The position numbers and the translations under genes are program-made. Shown in pieces: positions 1-8,080 of a DNA stretch of 45,459 bases. Origin of the DNA: RUG14223 sp051881075 (lineage in GTDB: Bacteria > Bacillota > Clostridia > Oscillospirales > Acutalibacteraceae). The notes beneath the pieces were generated by a model. The model saw only the letters and a list, made by a program, of their open reading frames with translations, did no database searches and was not told the origin of the DNA. Positions within the stretch are counted from its first letter, which is position 1, and each line of letters opens with the position of its first letter. Where the stretch lies: NCBI GenBank assembly GCA_051881075.1, contig JBJEPE010000070.1, forward strand, positions 1 to 45,459, in the 5' to 3' direction.

Positions 1-928
1 CGTAGCTTTCCATACGCCTAATGAACGCCATAATAACGTTAGCCATGGCGGTTTTACCTACGGTTTTTTGATCCTCGTATTCAACGTCATAATATATAGG
101 ATATTCAAATTGCTTACCCTTAATTATATTATAAAGTCCGTCAGCCTCAGCTATAGCCTGATCTGTAGTTATTGCGCATCCGTACATATAGACGCCGACA
201 TCAATGCCGGCAGCCTTTGCATTAGCGTAGTTTGTCTCAAAGTATGAATCTTTGCCTACGCTGGCACCGGGCGAAACGGTAACGGCGGCACGTAATATAG
301 CAAAATCAACGCCGTCTGCGGCAACATTAGTCCAGTTTATGCTTGCTTGCCATTTAGAAACGTCTATGCCTTTAGCATATATTTTGTTTTCACCTGCGGC
401 ATAGTAGTTCTTTGTACCCACCTTAGTTATGTCGCTTAATGCAACCGCACCTGTGACACTGCTGGAGTCAGGACCGAATACTACGCGGTCGCCGCTAATA
501 GAAATGACAACATACACATTGCTGTAAACAAAGCTTGCAAATGCAGTTGTAGTTCCGTAGCTGGTTGCACCGGCGTTTATCGTTATCTGATCGCCTACGG
601 AAATGGTGGTTGATGTACCTTCCTCTATAAGCTCCATGTATGCCATGCTTGACCAGCCTGTTATACCGTCCTTAGTAAATTTACCCCATTTTTCGTTTTG
701 TATTTCAGTTATCGTTACTACATCGCCGTTGCTCAAGTAACCAAGGGCAGAATATGTTGTGTCGGGACCGGAGCGTATGGTTAGTGATGACGCTGTGACC
801 TTATATGTACCTAAAACGTATGCAGCATATACCTTAGACGCAGGCACATATGGCATAATAAAAATTAATGCAAGAAGTAAGACCAAAGCCTTTTTTGCAA
901 ATACCGTTATGTTTTTTTTAAGTTTCAT
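1..928 (-). CDS. Secreted GH25 lysozyme with SH3-type module (3' end cut by window edge)
   Basis: Exported muramidase that should cleave the MurNAc-GlcNAc bond of peptidoglycan. Translated by hand from the minus strand: 309 residues are present and the C-terminus lies beyond the left edge. Residues 1-35 form a signal peptide (basic start, long hydrophobic core). Residues about 40-100 form a bacterial SH3 module (LTIRSGPDTTYSALG, then GWSSMAYMEL), followed by a second small beta-rich module (about 108-170). The GH25 domain begins at about 185 with GIDVSKWQ (D189) and contains the catalytic signature YYDVEYED (D281, E283). Start chosen at ATG 926-928 with AAAGGAATG upstream; a possible extended -10 (TGCTAAAAT on the minus strand) lies near 992-1000. 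Could act in autolysis, cell separation or killing of competitors. The family is certain; the biological role is inferred. Confidence 0.93.
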   Translation of the reverse strand, partial: MKLKKNITVFAKKALVLLLALIFIMPYVPASKVYAAYVLGTYKVTASSLTIRSGPDTTYSALGYLSNGDVVTITEIQNEKWGKFTKDGITGWSSMAYMELIEEGTSTTISVGDQITINAGATSYGTTTAFASFVYSNVYVVISISGDRVVFGPDSSSVTGAVALSDITKVGTKNYYAAGENKIYAKGIDVSKWQASINWTNVAADGVDFAILRAAVTVSPGASVGKDSYFETNYANAKAAGIDVGVYMYGCAITTDQAIAEADGLYNIIKGKQFEYPIYYDVEYEDQKTVGKTAMANVIMAFIRRMESY

Positions 929-1129
929 TTTTTACATTCCTTTCATGCCGTAAATTAAACAATAGAGTAGAAAATATATCCTTATATCTTAATTTTAGCA
1001 TAAAATAATGTAAATAAAAGTAAATTTTATTCGTATTTTGTAAATAAAATTTCTTTTTGTAGCAATATACAAAATTACATACGGAATATAGTGCAAAATG
1101 CCGATAAAAAGTATATGTGCATAAGATTA

Positions 1130-1179
1130 TGTAAAGAATAAAGCACCCTGTCTATACCTGATTGGTGCAGACAGGGTGC
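1130..1179 (-). terminator. Intrinsic terminator after the S1-domain gene
   Basis: An 11-bp perfect inverted repeat (1143-1153 with 1169-1179, loop of 15 nt). On the minus strand it is followed by a T-rich stretch (TTTATTCTTT). It lies about 20 nt beyond the stop codon of the S1-domain gene and separates it from the GH25 gene. Confidence 0.75.
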
Positions 1180-1200
1180 GTATGAGTACATGACGGAAGT

Positions 1201-2121
1201 TTAAAATACGGTTTCTATAAGCTTCTCTGATTCCTGCGGAGAGTACCTAAAGCTGTTTATGTGTGTGCCTGTGTAAAAGTACTTTGGCTTTTGCAGGCTG
1301 TAGGAATAATCAAAGGTGTCTATTATGATAAGCTTTACCTTCATGCGTTTTGGTATTATGTTCTTTATGTAAACGCTTGCCTGCTGTCCTGTGAATATTC
1401 CTTCCTTTGCCTCTGCAAGACCCGCAAGATTAGGGGTAAGCTCAACAAATACGCCGTAGTCCTCTACGGAGCGTATTATACCGGCTACTGTTTCCCCTAT
1501 AGAGAACATTCCGGCATTTTCTTCCCAAGTACCAAGCAACTCCTTATGGCTCAGGCTTACTCTGCCGTTTTCTACCGATTTGACTACGGCTGTAATGTCC
1601 ATACCAACGCTGAAGCGTTCTCTGGGGTGGTCAATACGTGAAACCGAAATGGTGTCTATCGGCATTAATGAGGCTATGCCACAGCCTATATCCGCAAATG
1701 CACCAAATGGCTCCAGATGAGTTATCCGTGCGGGAATAACATCTCCGGGACGGAATGTCGAGATATACTCGTCTATGCAGCGCTGCTGTGCTATCCTACG
1801 TGACAGCATAACGATGCTTTCTCCGTTTTCTGCCTTTTCAAAGCCCGTTACAACAAAGCATACGGGTCGGTTTACCCTTGATATCACCGCTATATCCCTT
1901 ATAACGCCCTCACGTATGCCTACAGCACCCTCAAGCCTAGGTATAATGCCCCTTGCACAGCCTAAGTCCACTATAAGGTTGTGCTCAGAGTCGCATACTA
2001 CAGCTCTTGCCTCAAGTATCTTTCCCTCATGGCAAGCCTCGGCAAGCTGCGATAGCCCTTTTAGGCTGTTTTTATTGTCAACTGTATCAATAAGCCGTCC
2101 TTCCGGGTGAAATTCTGTCAT
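1201..2121 (-). CDS. Protein with three S1 RNA-binding domains (RpsA-like)
   Basis: A 306-residue protein made almost entirely of S1-type OB folds: about residues 30-100 (EARAVVCDSEHNLIVDLG), about 120-190 (GDVIPARITHLEPFGAFADI, ending VENGRVSLSHKELLGTW) and about 200-260 (GETVAGIIRSVEDYGVFVEL). The second and third match the S1 consensus G-x-V-x-G-x-V-x-x-[FY]-G-x-F-V-x-[LI]; the first is more diverged. Such short S1 proteins of Clostridia are annotated as ribosomal protein S1 homologues and bind single-stranded RNA, probably mRNA at the ribosome. The chosen ATG (2119-2121) has GGGAGG about 10 nt upstream; an upstream in-frame TTG at 2154 has no ribosome binding site. A TATAAT-like -10 on the minus strand lies at 2189-2194. 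True S1 with a role in translation initiation, or a regulatory RNA binder, cannot be told apart from sequence alone. Confidence 0.85.
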   Translation of the reverse strand: MTEFHPEGRLIDTVDNKNSLKGLSQLAEACHEGKILEARAVVCDSEHNLIVDLGCARGIIPRLEGAVGIREGVIRDIAVISRVNRPVCFVVTGFEKAENGESIVMLSRRIAQQRCIDEYISTFRPGDVIPARITHLEPFGAFADIGCGIASLMPIDTISVSRIDHPRERFSVGMDITAVVKSVENGRVSLSHKELLGTWEENAGMFSIGETVAGIIRSVEDYGVFVELTPNLAGLAEAKEGIFTGQQASVYIKNIIPKRMKVKLIIIDTFDYSYSLQKPKYFYTGTHINSFRYSPQESEKLIETVF

Positions 2122-2275
2122 TTTTAAAAAGCCTCCCTTTTTCTTTTCTCTCAATCTATATGTTTGCTATGTGCCTAAATATTACTGCATTATATACTTG
2201 ACTAAGAATTGTGGGCAGATGGTGAAGCATAATTCGTTAATACTCAAATCAAAAGGCAATGTTAATAAATTTTTC

Positions 2276-2304
2276 TTGCTTTTACAAATATTATATAGTA
2301 TAAT
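2276..2304 (+). promoter_or_regulatory. Sigma-A-type promoter of the zinc-ribbon/SPFH cluster
   Basis: TTGCTT (2276-2281), 17-nt spacer, TATAAT (2299-2304), about 34 nt before the first ATG. It is the only good promoter seen ahead of the cluster. Confidence 0.7.
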
Positions 2305-2338
2305 AGAAAGGGATTATATATCAAGGTGGTAATTTTTT

Positions 2339-3130
2339 ATGAAGGGTGTCAGTACAGGTCTTATAATAGGCCTTGTAATTGTAGCCGGTATATTTATCGG
2401 AGGATATGTAGTATATAGGAAAGTGAGAAGATCTGTAACAACTCTGTCACGTTCGCTTTTCGGTACGAGTAACCTTGTAGAGGGATATAAAAAGCAACAG
2501 GCTGAGCTTGCGGAAACGCCGCGTTCTATCCCCGCCATGACTAAAATATATTTACCTCAGATATCAAGGGATTTTCCCGAATTTAATTATACTGAGTTTA
2601 AGCAAAAGGCTGAAAACCTGCTTAAATCTTACCTGTTGGCTATCTCTGCAAAAGATATGGAAAAGCTGAGCAATGCCTCGGATGAGATAAAAGGGCAGGT
2701 ATCTTCAATTATCGCTGATTTAGAGATTTCAGGTTTAAAAGAATATTTTGAGCAGATATCCATCCACAGGACGGAGATTTGCCGATATACCAAAGAAAAC
2801 GGAGTTTGCACCGTTTTTCTGCAATCTGCCGTGGAATATTTCAACTTCACAAAGAATGAGGCAGGTAATATTATAAGCGGTAGCGATAATTTAAAGAAGC
2901 AAACCGTTTATGAAATGGAGCTTACATATGTGCAGGATATCAACAAAATCAAATCTGCATCAATGGGCGATAAATCAATCGGTCTAAACTGTCCTAACTG
3001 CGGTGCGCCGATATCTTCTGTAGGTCAGAAGGTGTGCGCTTACTGCGGTAGCGGCATTAGAGAAATAAATATTTATTCATGGAGCTTTAACAAAATCAGA
3101 GAGGTAACTACCTCTCGAAAGAAATATTGA
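2339..3130 (+). CDS. Membrane-anchored Tim44-like protein with C-terminal zinc ribbon
   Basis: A 263-residue protein opening the four-gene cluster. Residues 3-27 form one transmembrane helix, followed by a basic patch (YRKVRR). Residues about 65-200 look like a Tim44-like domain: an amphipathic FPEFNYTEFKQKAENLLKSY segment, then alternating helix and strand (NTF2-like fold). A four-cysteine zinc ribbon sits at 218-236 (CPNCG...CAYCG). The final residues are basic and hydrophobic. Tim44-like domains bind membranes or serve as adaptors, so a scaffolding role at the membrane with the following SPFH protein is inferred from the gene order. ATG at 2339 follows AAGGTGG. The next gene starts 15 nt after the stop, so co-transcription is likely. 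The exact biochemical function is unknown. Confidence 0.8.
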   Translation: MKGVSTGLIIGLVIVAGIFIGGYVVYRKVRRSVTTLSRSLFGTSNLVEGYKKQQAELAETPRSIPAMTKIYLPQISRDFPEFNYTEFKQKAENLLKSYLLAISAKDMEKLSNASDEIKGQVSSIIADLEISGLKEYFEQISIHRTEICRYTKENGVCTVFLQSAVEYFNFTKNEAGNIISGSDNLKKQTVYEMELTYVQDINKIKSASMGDKSIGLNCPNCGAPISSVGQKVCAYCGSGIREINIYSWSFNKIREVTTSRKKY

Positions 3131-3145
3131 TAAGGAGTGATTTTC

Positions 3146-4675
3146 ATGGGTATTATTAAGGCAGCAATAAATGCAATCGGAGGTGGACTCGCAGATCAGT
3201 GGTTAGAGGTTCTCGAAGCTGACGACATGGGTAGCACGACTGTATTTACCAGCGGCGTTAAGGTAAGAAATGACGGTAGAAACCAAAATACCAAGGCAAG
3301 CGATAACACAGTTTCAAACGGCTCTATCATTCACGTTTACGACAATCAGTTCATGATGCTTGTTGATGGCGGTAAGGTAGTTGACTATACTGCTGAACCC
3401 GGCTATTACAAAGTAGATAATTCATCGCTTCCGTCACTTTTTAACGGTCAGTTTGGCGATACTATTAAGGAGTCCTTCAACCGTATTAAATTCGGTGGAG
3501 TTACACCAACTGCACAAAAGGTATTCTTCCTTAATTTACAAGAGATCAAGGGCATTAAGTTCGGCACAAAGAACGCTCTTAACTATTTTGATAATTTCTA
3601 TAATGCAGAGCTTTATTTAAGAGCTCACGGTACATATTCTATAAAGATTACAGATCCGTTCCGTTTTTATGCAGAGGCAATTCCGAGAAACGCATCTAAA
3701 GTAGAAATTAACGATATAAATGAGCAATATCTCTCAGAGTTCCTTGGTGCGCTTCAGTCAGCAATGAACCAAATGTCAGCCGACGGCATACGTATATCTC
3801 ACGTTTCTTCTAAGAGCATGGAGCTTAGCAAGTATATGGCTAATATCCTTGACGAGGATTGGAACCAGATGAGAGGTATGCAGGTACAGTCCGTAGGTAT
3901 TGCAAACATCTCTTATGACGATGAGTCTAAGGAGCTTATCAAGATTCGCAGTCAGGGTGCTATGCTCAGCGATCCTACCGTAAGAGAAGGCTATGTACAG
4001 GGCGCAGTTGCAAGAGGTATGGAAGCAGCAGGCTCCAACGCAAACGGCGCAATGGCAGGCTTTATGGGTATGGGTATCGGTATGCAGGCAGGCGGCGGCT
4101 TTATGCAGGCGGCTTCTGCATCTAACCAACAGCAGATGGCATATCAACAGCAACAACAGCAATATAATCAATATGGTCAACAACCGTATGGTCAACAGCA
4201 GTATGGCCAGCAGCCTTACGGTCAGCCACAGTACGGTCAACAACAGTACGGTCAGCCACAACAACAGTACGGTCAGCCGCAACAGCAGTATGGACAGCAA
4301 CAACAGCAGTACAATCAGCCGCAACAGCCGCAACAGCAAGCAGCTCCGGTAGTAGGTGCAGCAGTAGGTGTTGCAAGCGGTGACGAATGGACTTGCGCTT
4401 GTGGAGCAAAGAATAAGAGTAAATTCTGCTCGAACTGCGGATCAAAGAAGCCTGAACCGGCACCTGCACCTGTAGATGACGGAACGTGGACTTGTGCCTG
4501 CGGAGCAAAGAATAAGGGTAAATTCTGCCCGAACTGCGGTTCAAAAAAGCCTGAGGCAGAGGCACCTAAGAAATTAAAGTGCGACAAGTGCGGCTATGAA
4601 CCCGATATGTCATTACCTACACCTAAGTTCTGCCCGAACTGCGGCGATTTGTTTGATGAAAGAGATTGGGTTTGA
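3146..4675 (+). CDS. SPFH/Band-7 protein (YdjI-like) with Q-rich tract and three zinc ribbons
   Basis: A 509-residue protein. Residues 1-about 310 resemble the SPFH-type domain of Bacillus subtilis YdjI and of proteins annotated 'virion core protein': N-terminal amphipathic MGIIKAAINAIGGGLADQW, then strands and a long helical segment ending near 300. A Gly/Met/Ala-rich hinge (about 290-325) leads to a Gln/Tyr/Gly/Pro-rich tract (about 327-398) built of QQYGQ and QQPYG units. The tail holds three zinc ribbons: C417-C419-C428-C431, C450-C452-C461-C464 and C479-C482-C496-C499. The first two are near-duplicates (WTCACGAKNK). Start ATG 3146 follows AAGGAGTG; an ATG at 3137 has poor spacing. SPFH proteins form oligomeric scaffolds on membranes; in Bacillus YdjI works with PspA. 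A stress-scaffold role here is inferred. Confidence 0.85.
   Translation: MGIIKAAINAIGGGLADQWLEVLEADDMGSTTVFTSGVKVRNDGRNQNTKASDNTVSNGSIIHVYDNQFMMLVDGGKVVDYTAEPGYYKVDNSSLPSLFNGQFGDTIKESFNRIKFGGVTPTAQKVFFLNLQEIKGIKFGTKNALNYFDNFYNAELYLRAHGTYSIKITDPFRFYAEAIPRNASKVEINDINEQYLSEFLGALQSAMNQMSADGIRISHVSSKSMELSKYMANILDEDWNQMRGMQVQSVGIANISYDDESKELIKIRSQGAMLSDPTVREGYVQGAVARGMEAAGSNANGAMAGFMGMGIGMQAGGGFMQAASASNQQQMAYQQQQQQYNQYGQQPYGQQQYGQQPYGQPQYGQQQYGQPQQQYGQPQQQYGQQQQQYNQPQQPQQQAAPVVGAAVGVASGDEWTCACGAKNKSKFCSNCGSKKPEPAPAPVDDGTWTCACGAKNKGKFCPNCGSKKPEAEAPKKLKCDKCGYEPDMSLPTPKFCPNCGDLFDERDWV
4126..4340 (+). repeat. Low-complexity CAA/CAG repeat coding a Q/Y/G/P tract
   Basis: In-frame degenerate repeat inside the SPFH gene. 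The units code for QQYGQ, QPYGQ or QPQQQYGQ, separated by runs of three to six glutamines. CAA and CAG alternate, so it is not a pure triplet run, but repeated units of 12-24 nt make it prone to slippage or recombination. The repeat also creates long shadow reading frames on both strands that are not genes. Confidence 0.9.
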
Positions 4676-4709
4676 TAAAATAATTTGCATAAGTATCTTG
4701 TAAACTTGT

Positions 4710-4778
4710 TTTAAGTTGTTTTTACTTAAAGCTAACTGATTATTATAAAGCGGTTATCTTCATTTTGAGGATAACCGC
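4710..4778 (+). other. Two hairpins in the gap between the SPFH and YdjG-like genes
   Basis: Stem 4710-4716/4724-4730 (TTTAAGT/ACTTAAA) and a stronger stem 4750-4758/4770-4778 (GCGGTTATC/GATAACCGC). Neither is followed by a T run, so termination is unlikely. They may act as an RNA-processing or stability site that sets different expression of the two halves of the cluster. Structure is seen; function is inferred. Confidence 0.5.
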
Positions 4779-4840
4779 AAACGATATTACACAGCGATAT
4801 TATAAATATTATATTACTGTAAAAGGAGGTACTGTACACA

Positions 4841-5926
4841 ATGAGTGTTGTGTCCTACAAATGCCCTAACTGTGGCGGAGGATTATCGTTTAATCCTGCT
4901 ACACAGGCATTTGATTGCGAGTATTGCTTAAGCAGATTTACACAACCGGAGCTTGATGAATACTATAAGGATTGGGATAAGTCACTTGATGATCAAAATA
5001 ACGTTGATCCCGAGCCGGTACCCGTACAGGCAGATGCAGATGATGATAATTTTGATGCTCATGCAGTTTGTTATATTTGCCCAAGCTGTGGCGCAGAGGT
5101 AATTACATCCGACACTACCGCTGCTACAGAGTGTTATTATTGCCAGAACCCGGTAGTATTAAGCGGCAGACTTTCCGGTGAATTTAAGCCTGAAAAGGTT
5201 ATACCTTTCGTTCTTTCACGTGATGAGGCAATTAAAAGGTTTGAGGAGCTTTGCAAGAAAAAGAAATACTTGCCGAGTGGATTTTTCTCTAAGAAGCACT
5301 TTGAGAAGGTTTCCGGTGTATATTTTCCGTATTACTTAGTAGATACCCATGTTGACGGCTGTGCTAACGCAACAGGTAACATAGTGCGTACATGGAGGGT
5401 TGGCGATACGCGTTATACGGAAACAAAGAAGTATCAACTGGTACGTCAGGGTGATATTACATTTAACGGTATTCCGTCACCTGCACTTAAAAAGGAAGAC
5501 CAGCTCATGCTTGAATATGTGCATCCGTTTGATCCCTCTAAGCTTGTAGATTTCTCTATGCCGTATCTGTCGGGCTTTAAAGCAGAAAAGAGAGATGTAG
5601 GCCCTGATGATCTGAAAGAATCCGTTAATAAAAAGATAGATGAGTATGCAAGGCTTACTTATAAAGATACCATGTCACAGTATTCTTCCGTAAACATAAC
5701 CAACCTTGACCTCACTTCACTTACGGAAGAATGGAAATACACTTTACTTCCTGTTTGGATTCTTACATATAAGTTTGAGGGTAAAATACTTGTATATGCT
5801 ATGAACGGACAAAGTGGAAAGATATACGGAGATTTACCTGTAGATAAGAAAAAGCTGTTTTGGTGGTCAGCCATTTATGCACTTATTGCATTTATTATAG
5901 TATTTTTGATAGGTGGGTTGTTATGA
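4841..5926 (+). CDS. YdjG-like membrane protein with two zinc ribbons
   Basis: A 361-residue protein. Zinc ribbon 1: C8, C11, C26, C29 (CPNCGG...CEYC). Zinc ribbon 2: C80, C83, C98, C101 (CPSCG...CYYC). An acidic linker (40-70) separates them. The middle (about 110-330) is a conserved alpha/beta region with VIPFVLSRDEAIKRFEEL and GVYFPYYLVD, typical of proteins annotated 'TFIIB-type zinc ribbon-containing protein'. A single C-terminal transmembrane helix (FWWSAIYALIAFIIVFLIGG) ends the chain, so it is probably tail-anchored with its zinc ribbons in the cytoplasm. Start ATG 4841 follows AAAGGAGG. Its stop overlaps the next start (ATGA), indicating translational coupling to the TPM protein, the same adjacency as ydjG-ydjH of Bacillus subtilis. 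Role inferred: membrane platform for the SPFH protein. Confidence 0.85.
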   Translation: MSVVSYKCPNCGGGLSFNPATQAFDCEYCLSRFTQPELDEYYKDWDKSLDDQNNVDPEPVPVQADADDDNFDAHAVCYICPSCGAEVITSDTTAATECYYCQNPVVLSGRLSGEFKPEKVIPFVLSRDEAIKRFEELCKKKKYLPSGFFSKKHFEKVSGVYFPYYLVDTHVDGCANATGNIVRTWRVGDTRYTETKKYQLVRQGDITFNGIPSPALKKEDQLMLEYVHPFDPSKLVDFSMPYLSGFKAEKRDVGPDDLKESVNKKIDEYARLTYKDTMSQYSSVNITNLDLTSLTEEWKYTLLPVWILTYKFEGKILVYAMNGQSGKIYGDLPVDKKKLFWWSAIYALIAFIIVFLIGGLL

Positions 5927-6747
5927 TGAAAAGTACTAAAAGATTAACAGCCCTGCTTACGGCAATGATGCTTATAGTAATGCTTGTTGCGGCTACGATA
6001 CCCGCAAGTGCTTATGAGGATATTATCTATGATGCAAGTACAGCAAGCGGCGACCGTAGAGTGTTTGATTTTGCAGAGCTTTTCTACGATGAAGAAGAAC
6101 AGGATCTTGAAAGTCTTATCGACAAAGCTCAAAAGAAAACAGATCTTGACATAGTAATAGTTACTGTAAACAGCACGCACGGATTATCCGATATGGCATA
6201 TGCCGATGATTTTTATGATTATAACGGCTTTGGTTTCGGTAAAAATTATGACGGTGTGCTTTTGCTTATTAATATGGATGAGCGTACCACATGGATATCG
6301 ACTTGCGGTGCTGCTATAGATTACTTAAACGATTCCGATATAGAATCAATAACAGATGACATAACTTCTGAACTTAAATATAGCAATAACTATGAGGGTG
6401 CAAAGAGCTTTATTAAGGGTGTAGAGTCACAGGTTAGATTTACCGTTAGATTATTTGGCCTTACATTTACACCGTTAAGCTTCTTAGTTTCTTTGATAGT
6501 TGCATTTTTAGTTGGCTTCTTTTATAATAAAAAGGTCAAAAAAGACTATAAGTTTACCGGAGTATCAAGCACATTTGATTATAAGAAACAGGGACATCTG
6601 AACCTTACAAATCAAAGTGATATACTTGTAGATACCAGAGTAACTACAACTAAGATACAATCTTCAAGCGGCGGCAGTGGCGGTCACAGCTCAACTCACC
6701 ATTCAAGCAGCGGAAGATCGCACGGCGGTGGCGGCGGACGATTCTAA
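5923..6747 (+). CDS. TPM-domain exported membrane protein (YdjH-like)
   Basis: A 274-residue protein with a signal peptide or anchor (residues 8-28, ending IPASAYED). A TPM domain (about 38-150) follows: VFDFAELFYDEEEQDLESLI, DLDIVIVTVN, then GVLLLINMDERTTWIST, which matches the family pattern of a GVLLL strand and a basic [ER]-R-x strand. A second transmembrane helix (about 184-205) is followed by a cytoplasmic tail ending in a Gly/Ser/His-rich stretch that may bind metal. The TPM domain lies outside the membrane. Start: ATG 5923 overlaps the previous stop; ATG 5926 is equally possible, both served by AGGTGGG. TPM proteins have been linked to photosystem II repair, acid phosphatase activity and envelope stress. 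With the YdjG- and YdjI-like neighbours, a membrane-stress complex is the best inference. Confidence 0.88.
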   Translation: MMKSTKRLTALLTAMMLIVMLVAATIPASAYEDIIYDASTASGDRRVFDFAELFYDEEEQDLESLIDKAQKKTDLDIVIVTVNSTHGLSDMAYADDFYDYNGFGFGKNYDGVLLLINMDERTTWISTCGAAIDYLNDSDIESITDDITSELKYSNNYEGAKSFIKGVESQVRFTVRLFGLTFTPLSFLVSLIVAFLVGFFYNKKVKKDYKFTGVSSTFDYKKQGHLNLTNQSDILVDTRVTTTKIQSSSGGSGGHSSTHHSSSGRSHGGGGGRF

Positions 6748-6801
6748 TAAGTCATAAGATAAATAAGAGTCGTGCTTAAATAAAATTTTATAAAAATTAA
6801 A

Positions 6802-6847
6802 CTCCCATATATGCACTATATAAGTGTAAATATGGGAGATTGTTTTT
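6802..6847 (+). terminator. Terminator between the TPM gene and fba (works both ways)
   Basis: 9-bp stem (6802-6810 with 6830-6838, CTCCCATAT/ATATGGGAG), followed by TTGTTTTT on the plus strand and by TTTAATTTTTAT on the minus strand. It can end both converging genes. Confidence 0.85.
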
Positions 6848-6888
6848 AATGTTATAAATGAATTAAAGATTATAAAATATTGCGCCTA

Positions 6889-7824
6889 TTAAGCTTTTCC
6901 GGCACAGCCGAGAACAGTATTGATCTTATGCTCTACCATAGCCTTGATAGCTGCACGTGCAGGAGATAAATATTGACGTGGGTCAAAGTGTGACGGATTT
7001 TCAGCAAGATACTTACGTAATGTTGCTGTCATAGCAAGACGGAGGTCAGAGTCAACGTTTATCTTACATACTGCCATCTTAGCAGCCTGACGGAGCATAT
7101 CCTCAGGAATACCGATAGCGTCAGGCATTTGTCCGCCGTATTGGTTTATCATCTGTACAAACTCAGGAATAACTGAAGATGCACCGTGAAGAACTATCGG
7201 GAAGCCCGGAAGTCTTTCTTCAACCTGCTCAAGGATATCAAATCTTAACTGTGGCTTTTGACCCGGTTTAAACTTATATGCACCGTGGCTTGTACCGATA
7301 GCGATAGCAAGTGAGTCAACACCTGTACGCTCTACAAAGTCCTGTACCTGTGCAGGGTCGGTATAAGAAGCGTCAGCGTCAGATACGTTTACAGCGTCCT
7401 CTATACCTGCAAGTCTGCCAAGCTCTGCTTCAACAGTTACATTGTACTGATGAGCATAATCGGCAACCTTCTTGGCTAAAGCAACGTTATCCTCATAGTC
7501 ATAGTGTGAGCCGTCGATCATAACAGATGTAAATCCGCCGTCAATACAGCTCTTACAAAGCTCAAAGCTGTCGCCGTGGTCAAGGTGAAGTGCTATTGGC
7601 AAGCCTGTCTCCTGAACAGCGGCCTCAACAAGCTTTACAAGGTAAGTGTGGTTAGCGTACTTTCTTGCGCCTGCTGATACTTGCAAGATAACAGGTGCGT
7701 TAAGGTCCTTACAAGCTTCGGTAATACCCTGAACAATTTCCATGTTGTTTACGTTGAATGCACCGATTGCGTAGCCGCCCTCATATGCTTTCTTAAACAT
7801 TTCTCTTGTGTTTACTAAAGGCAT
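6889..7824 (-). CDS. fba: Class II fructose-1,6-bisphosphate aldolase
   Basis: Zinc-dependent aldolase of glycolysis and gluconeogenesis, cleaving fructose 1,6-bisphosphate into dihydroxyacetone phosphate and glyceraldehyde 3-phosphate in the cytoplasm. It has 311 residues, normal for the class IIB Fba/GatY/KbaY family. Visible signatures: IGAFNVNNMEIVQGI (19-33), ALHLDHGDSFELC with catalytic D82 and zinc ligand H83, EAELGRLAGIED (132-143), GTSHGAYKFKP with zinc ligand H180, and VLHGASSV with zinc ligand H213. The MPLVNTREM start is the family N-terminus and has AGGAGTG 8-9 nt upstream. It stands alone with its own promoter and terminator. GatY/KbaY-type tagatose bisphosphate specificity cannot be fully excluded, but the absence of a tagatose or galactitol operon favours Fba. 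Confidence 0.96.
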   Translation of the reverse strand: MPLVNTREMFKKAYEGGYAIGAFNVNNMEIVQGITEACKDLNAPVILQVSAGARKYANHTYLVKLVEAAVQETGLPIALHLDHGDSFELCKSCIDGGFTSVMIDGSHYDYEDNVALAKKVADYAHQYNVTVEAELGRLAGIEDAVNVSDADASYTDPAQVQDFVERTGVDSLAIAIGTSHGAYKFKPGQKPQLRFDILEQVEERLPGFPIVLHGASSVIPEFVQMINQYGGQMPDAIGIPEDMLRQAAKMAVCKINVDSDLRLAMTATLRKYLAENPSHFDPRQYLSPARAAIKAMVEHKINTVLGCAGKA

Positions 7825-7850
7825 TTTAATTCACTCCTATATGAAATTAA

Positions 7851-7905
7851 TTGAATGTGTACGGTATTTCGGGTAGATCCCGTAATGTATTGAAAATACA
7901 TTCAA
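7851..7905 (-). promoter_or_regulatory. Structured 5' leader of fba with competing stems
   Basis: In the leader of the minus-strand fba mRNA, AATGTATT (7884-7891) can pair with 7895-7902, and CGGG/CCCG (7870-7873, 7879-7882) forms a second small hairpin. Alternatively TTGAATGT (7851-7858) pairs with 7898-7905, enclosing the others, and TACGG can pair with CCGTA. These pairings exclude each other. No T run follows, so any control would be on translation or stability. Function is inferred. Confidence 0.4.
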
Positions 7906-7922
7906 AATACTTTTACTTGTAT

Positions 7923-7951
7923 ATTATACATTAAATTTTGAAAAATATAAA
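7923..7951 (-). promoter_or_regulatory. fba: Likely fba promoter
   Basis: On the minus strand TTTATA, 17-nt spacer, TATAAT (plus-strand positions 7946-7951 and 7923-7928). The -10 is perfect and the -35 weak. It lies about 100 nt before the fba start. Confidence 0.55.
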
Positions 7952-8051
7952 GCGGATTGTAAAAAAAAGTCATAATTTTACTTATTAAACTATTATAAAT
8001 TAATTTAGAGGATAAAATATATACATAGTTACCATTTTTTTATTTAAACTA

Positions 8052-8080
8052 TAGACAAAGAACAAAAATAAATATATAAT
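8052..8080 (+). promoter_or_regulatory. Promoter of the tautomerase-ruvX-dgt-nadE operon
   Basis: TAGACA (8052-8057), 17-nt spacer, TATAAT (8075-8080), 53 nt before the first start codon. The four genes downstream are close-packed and share the strand. Confidence 0.75.

Noticed and set aside
759..953. Plus-strand frame of 64 codons opposite the GH25 gene
   Set aside because: It lies antisense to the signal peptide and SH3 module of the GH25 protein, which accounts for the open frame.
1261..1641. Plus-strand frame of 126 codons opposite the S1 gene
   Set aside because: Antisense to a well-supported S1-domain gene; composition is typical of a shadow frame and there is no ribosome binding site.
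3776..4565. Long open frames on both strands over the Q-rich tract
   Set aside because: They exist because the CAA/CAG repeat has no stops in several frames; they lack ribosome binding sites and translate to leucine- or valine-rich low-complexity strings.
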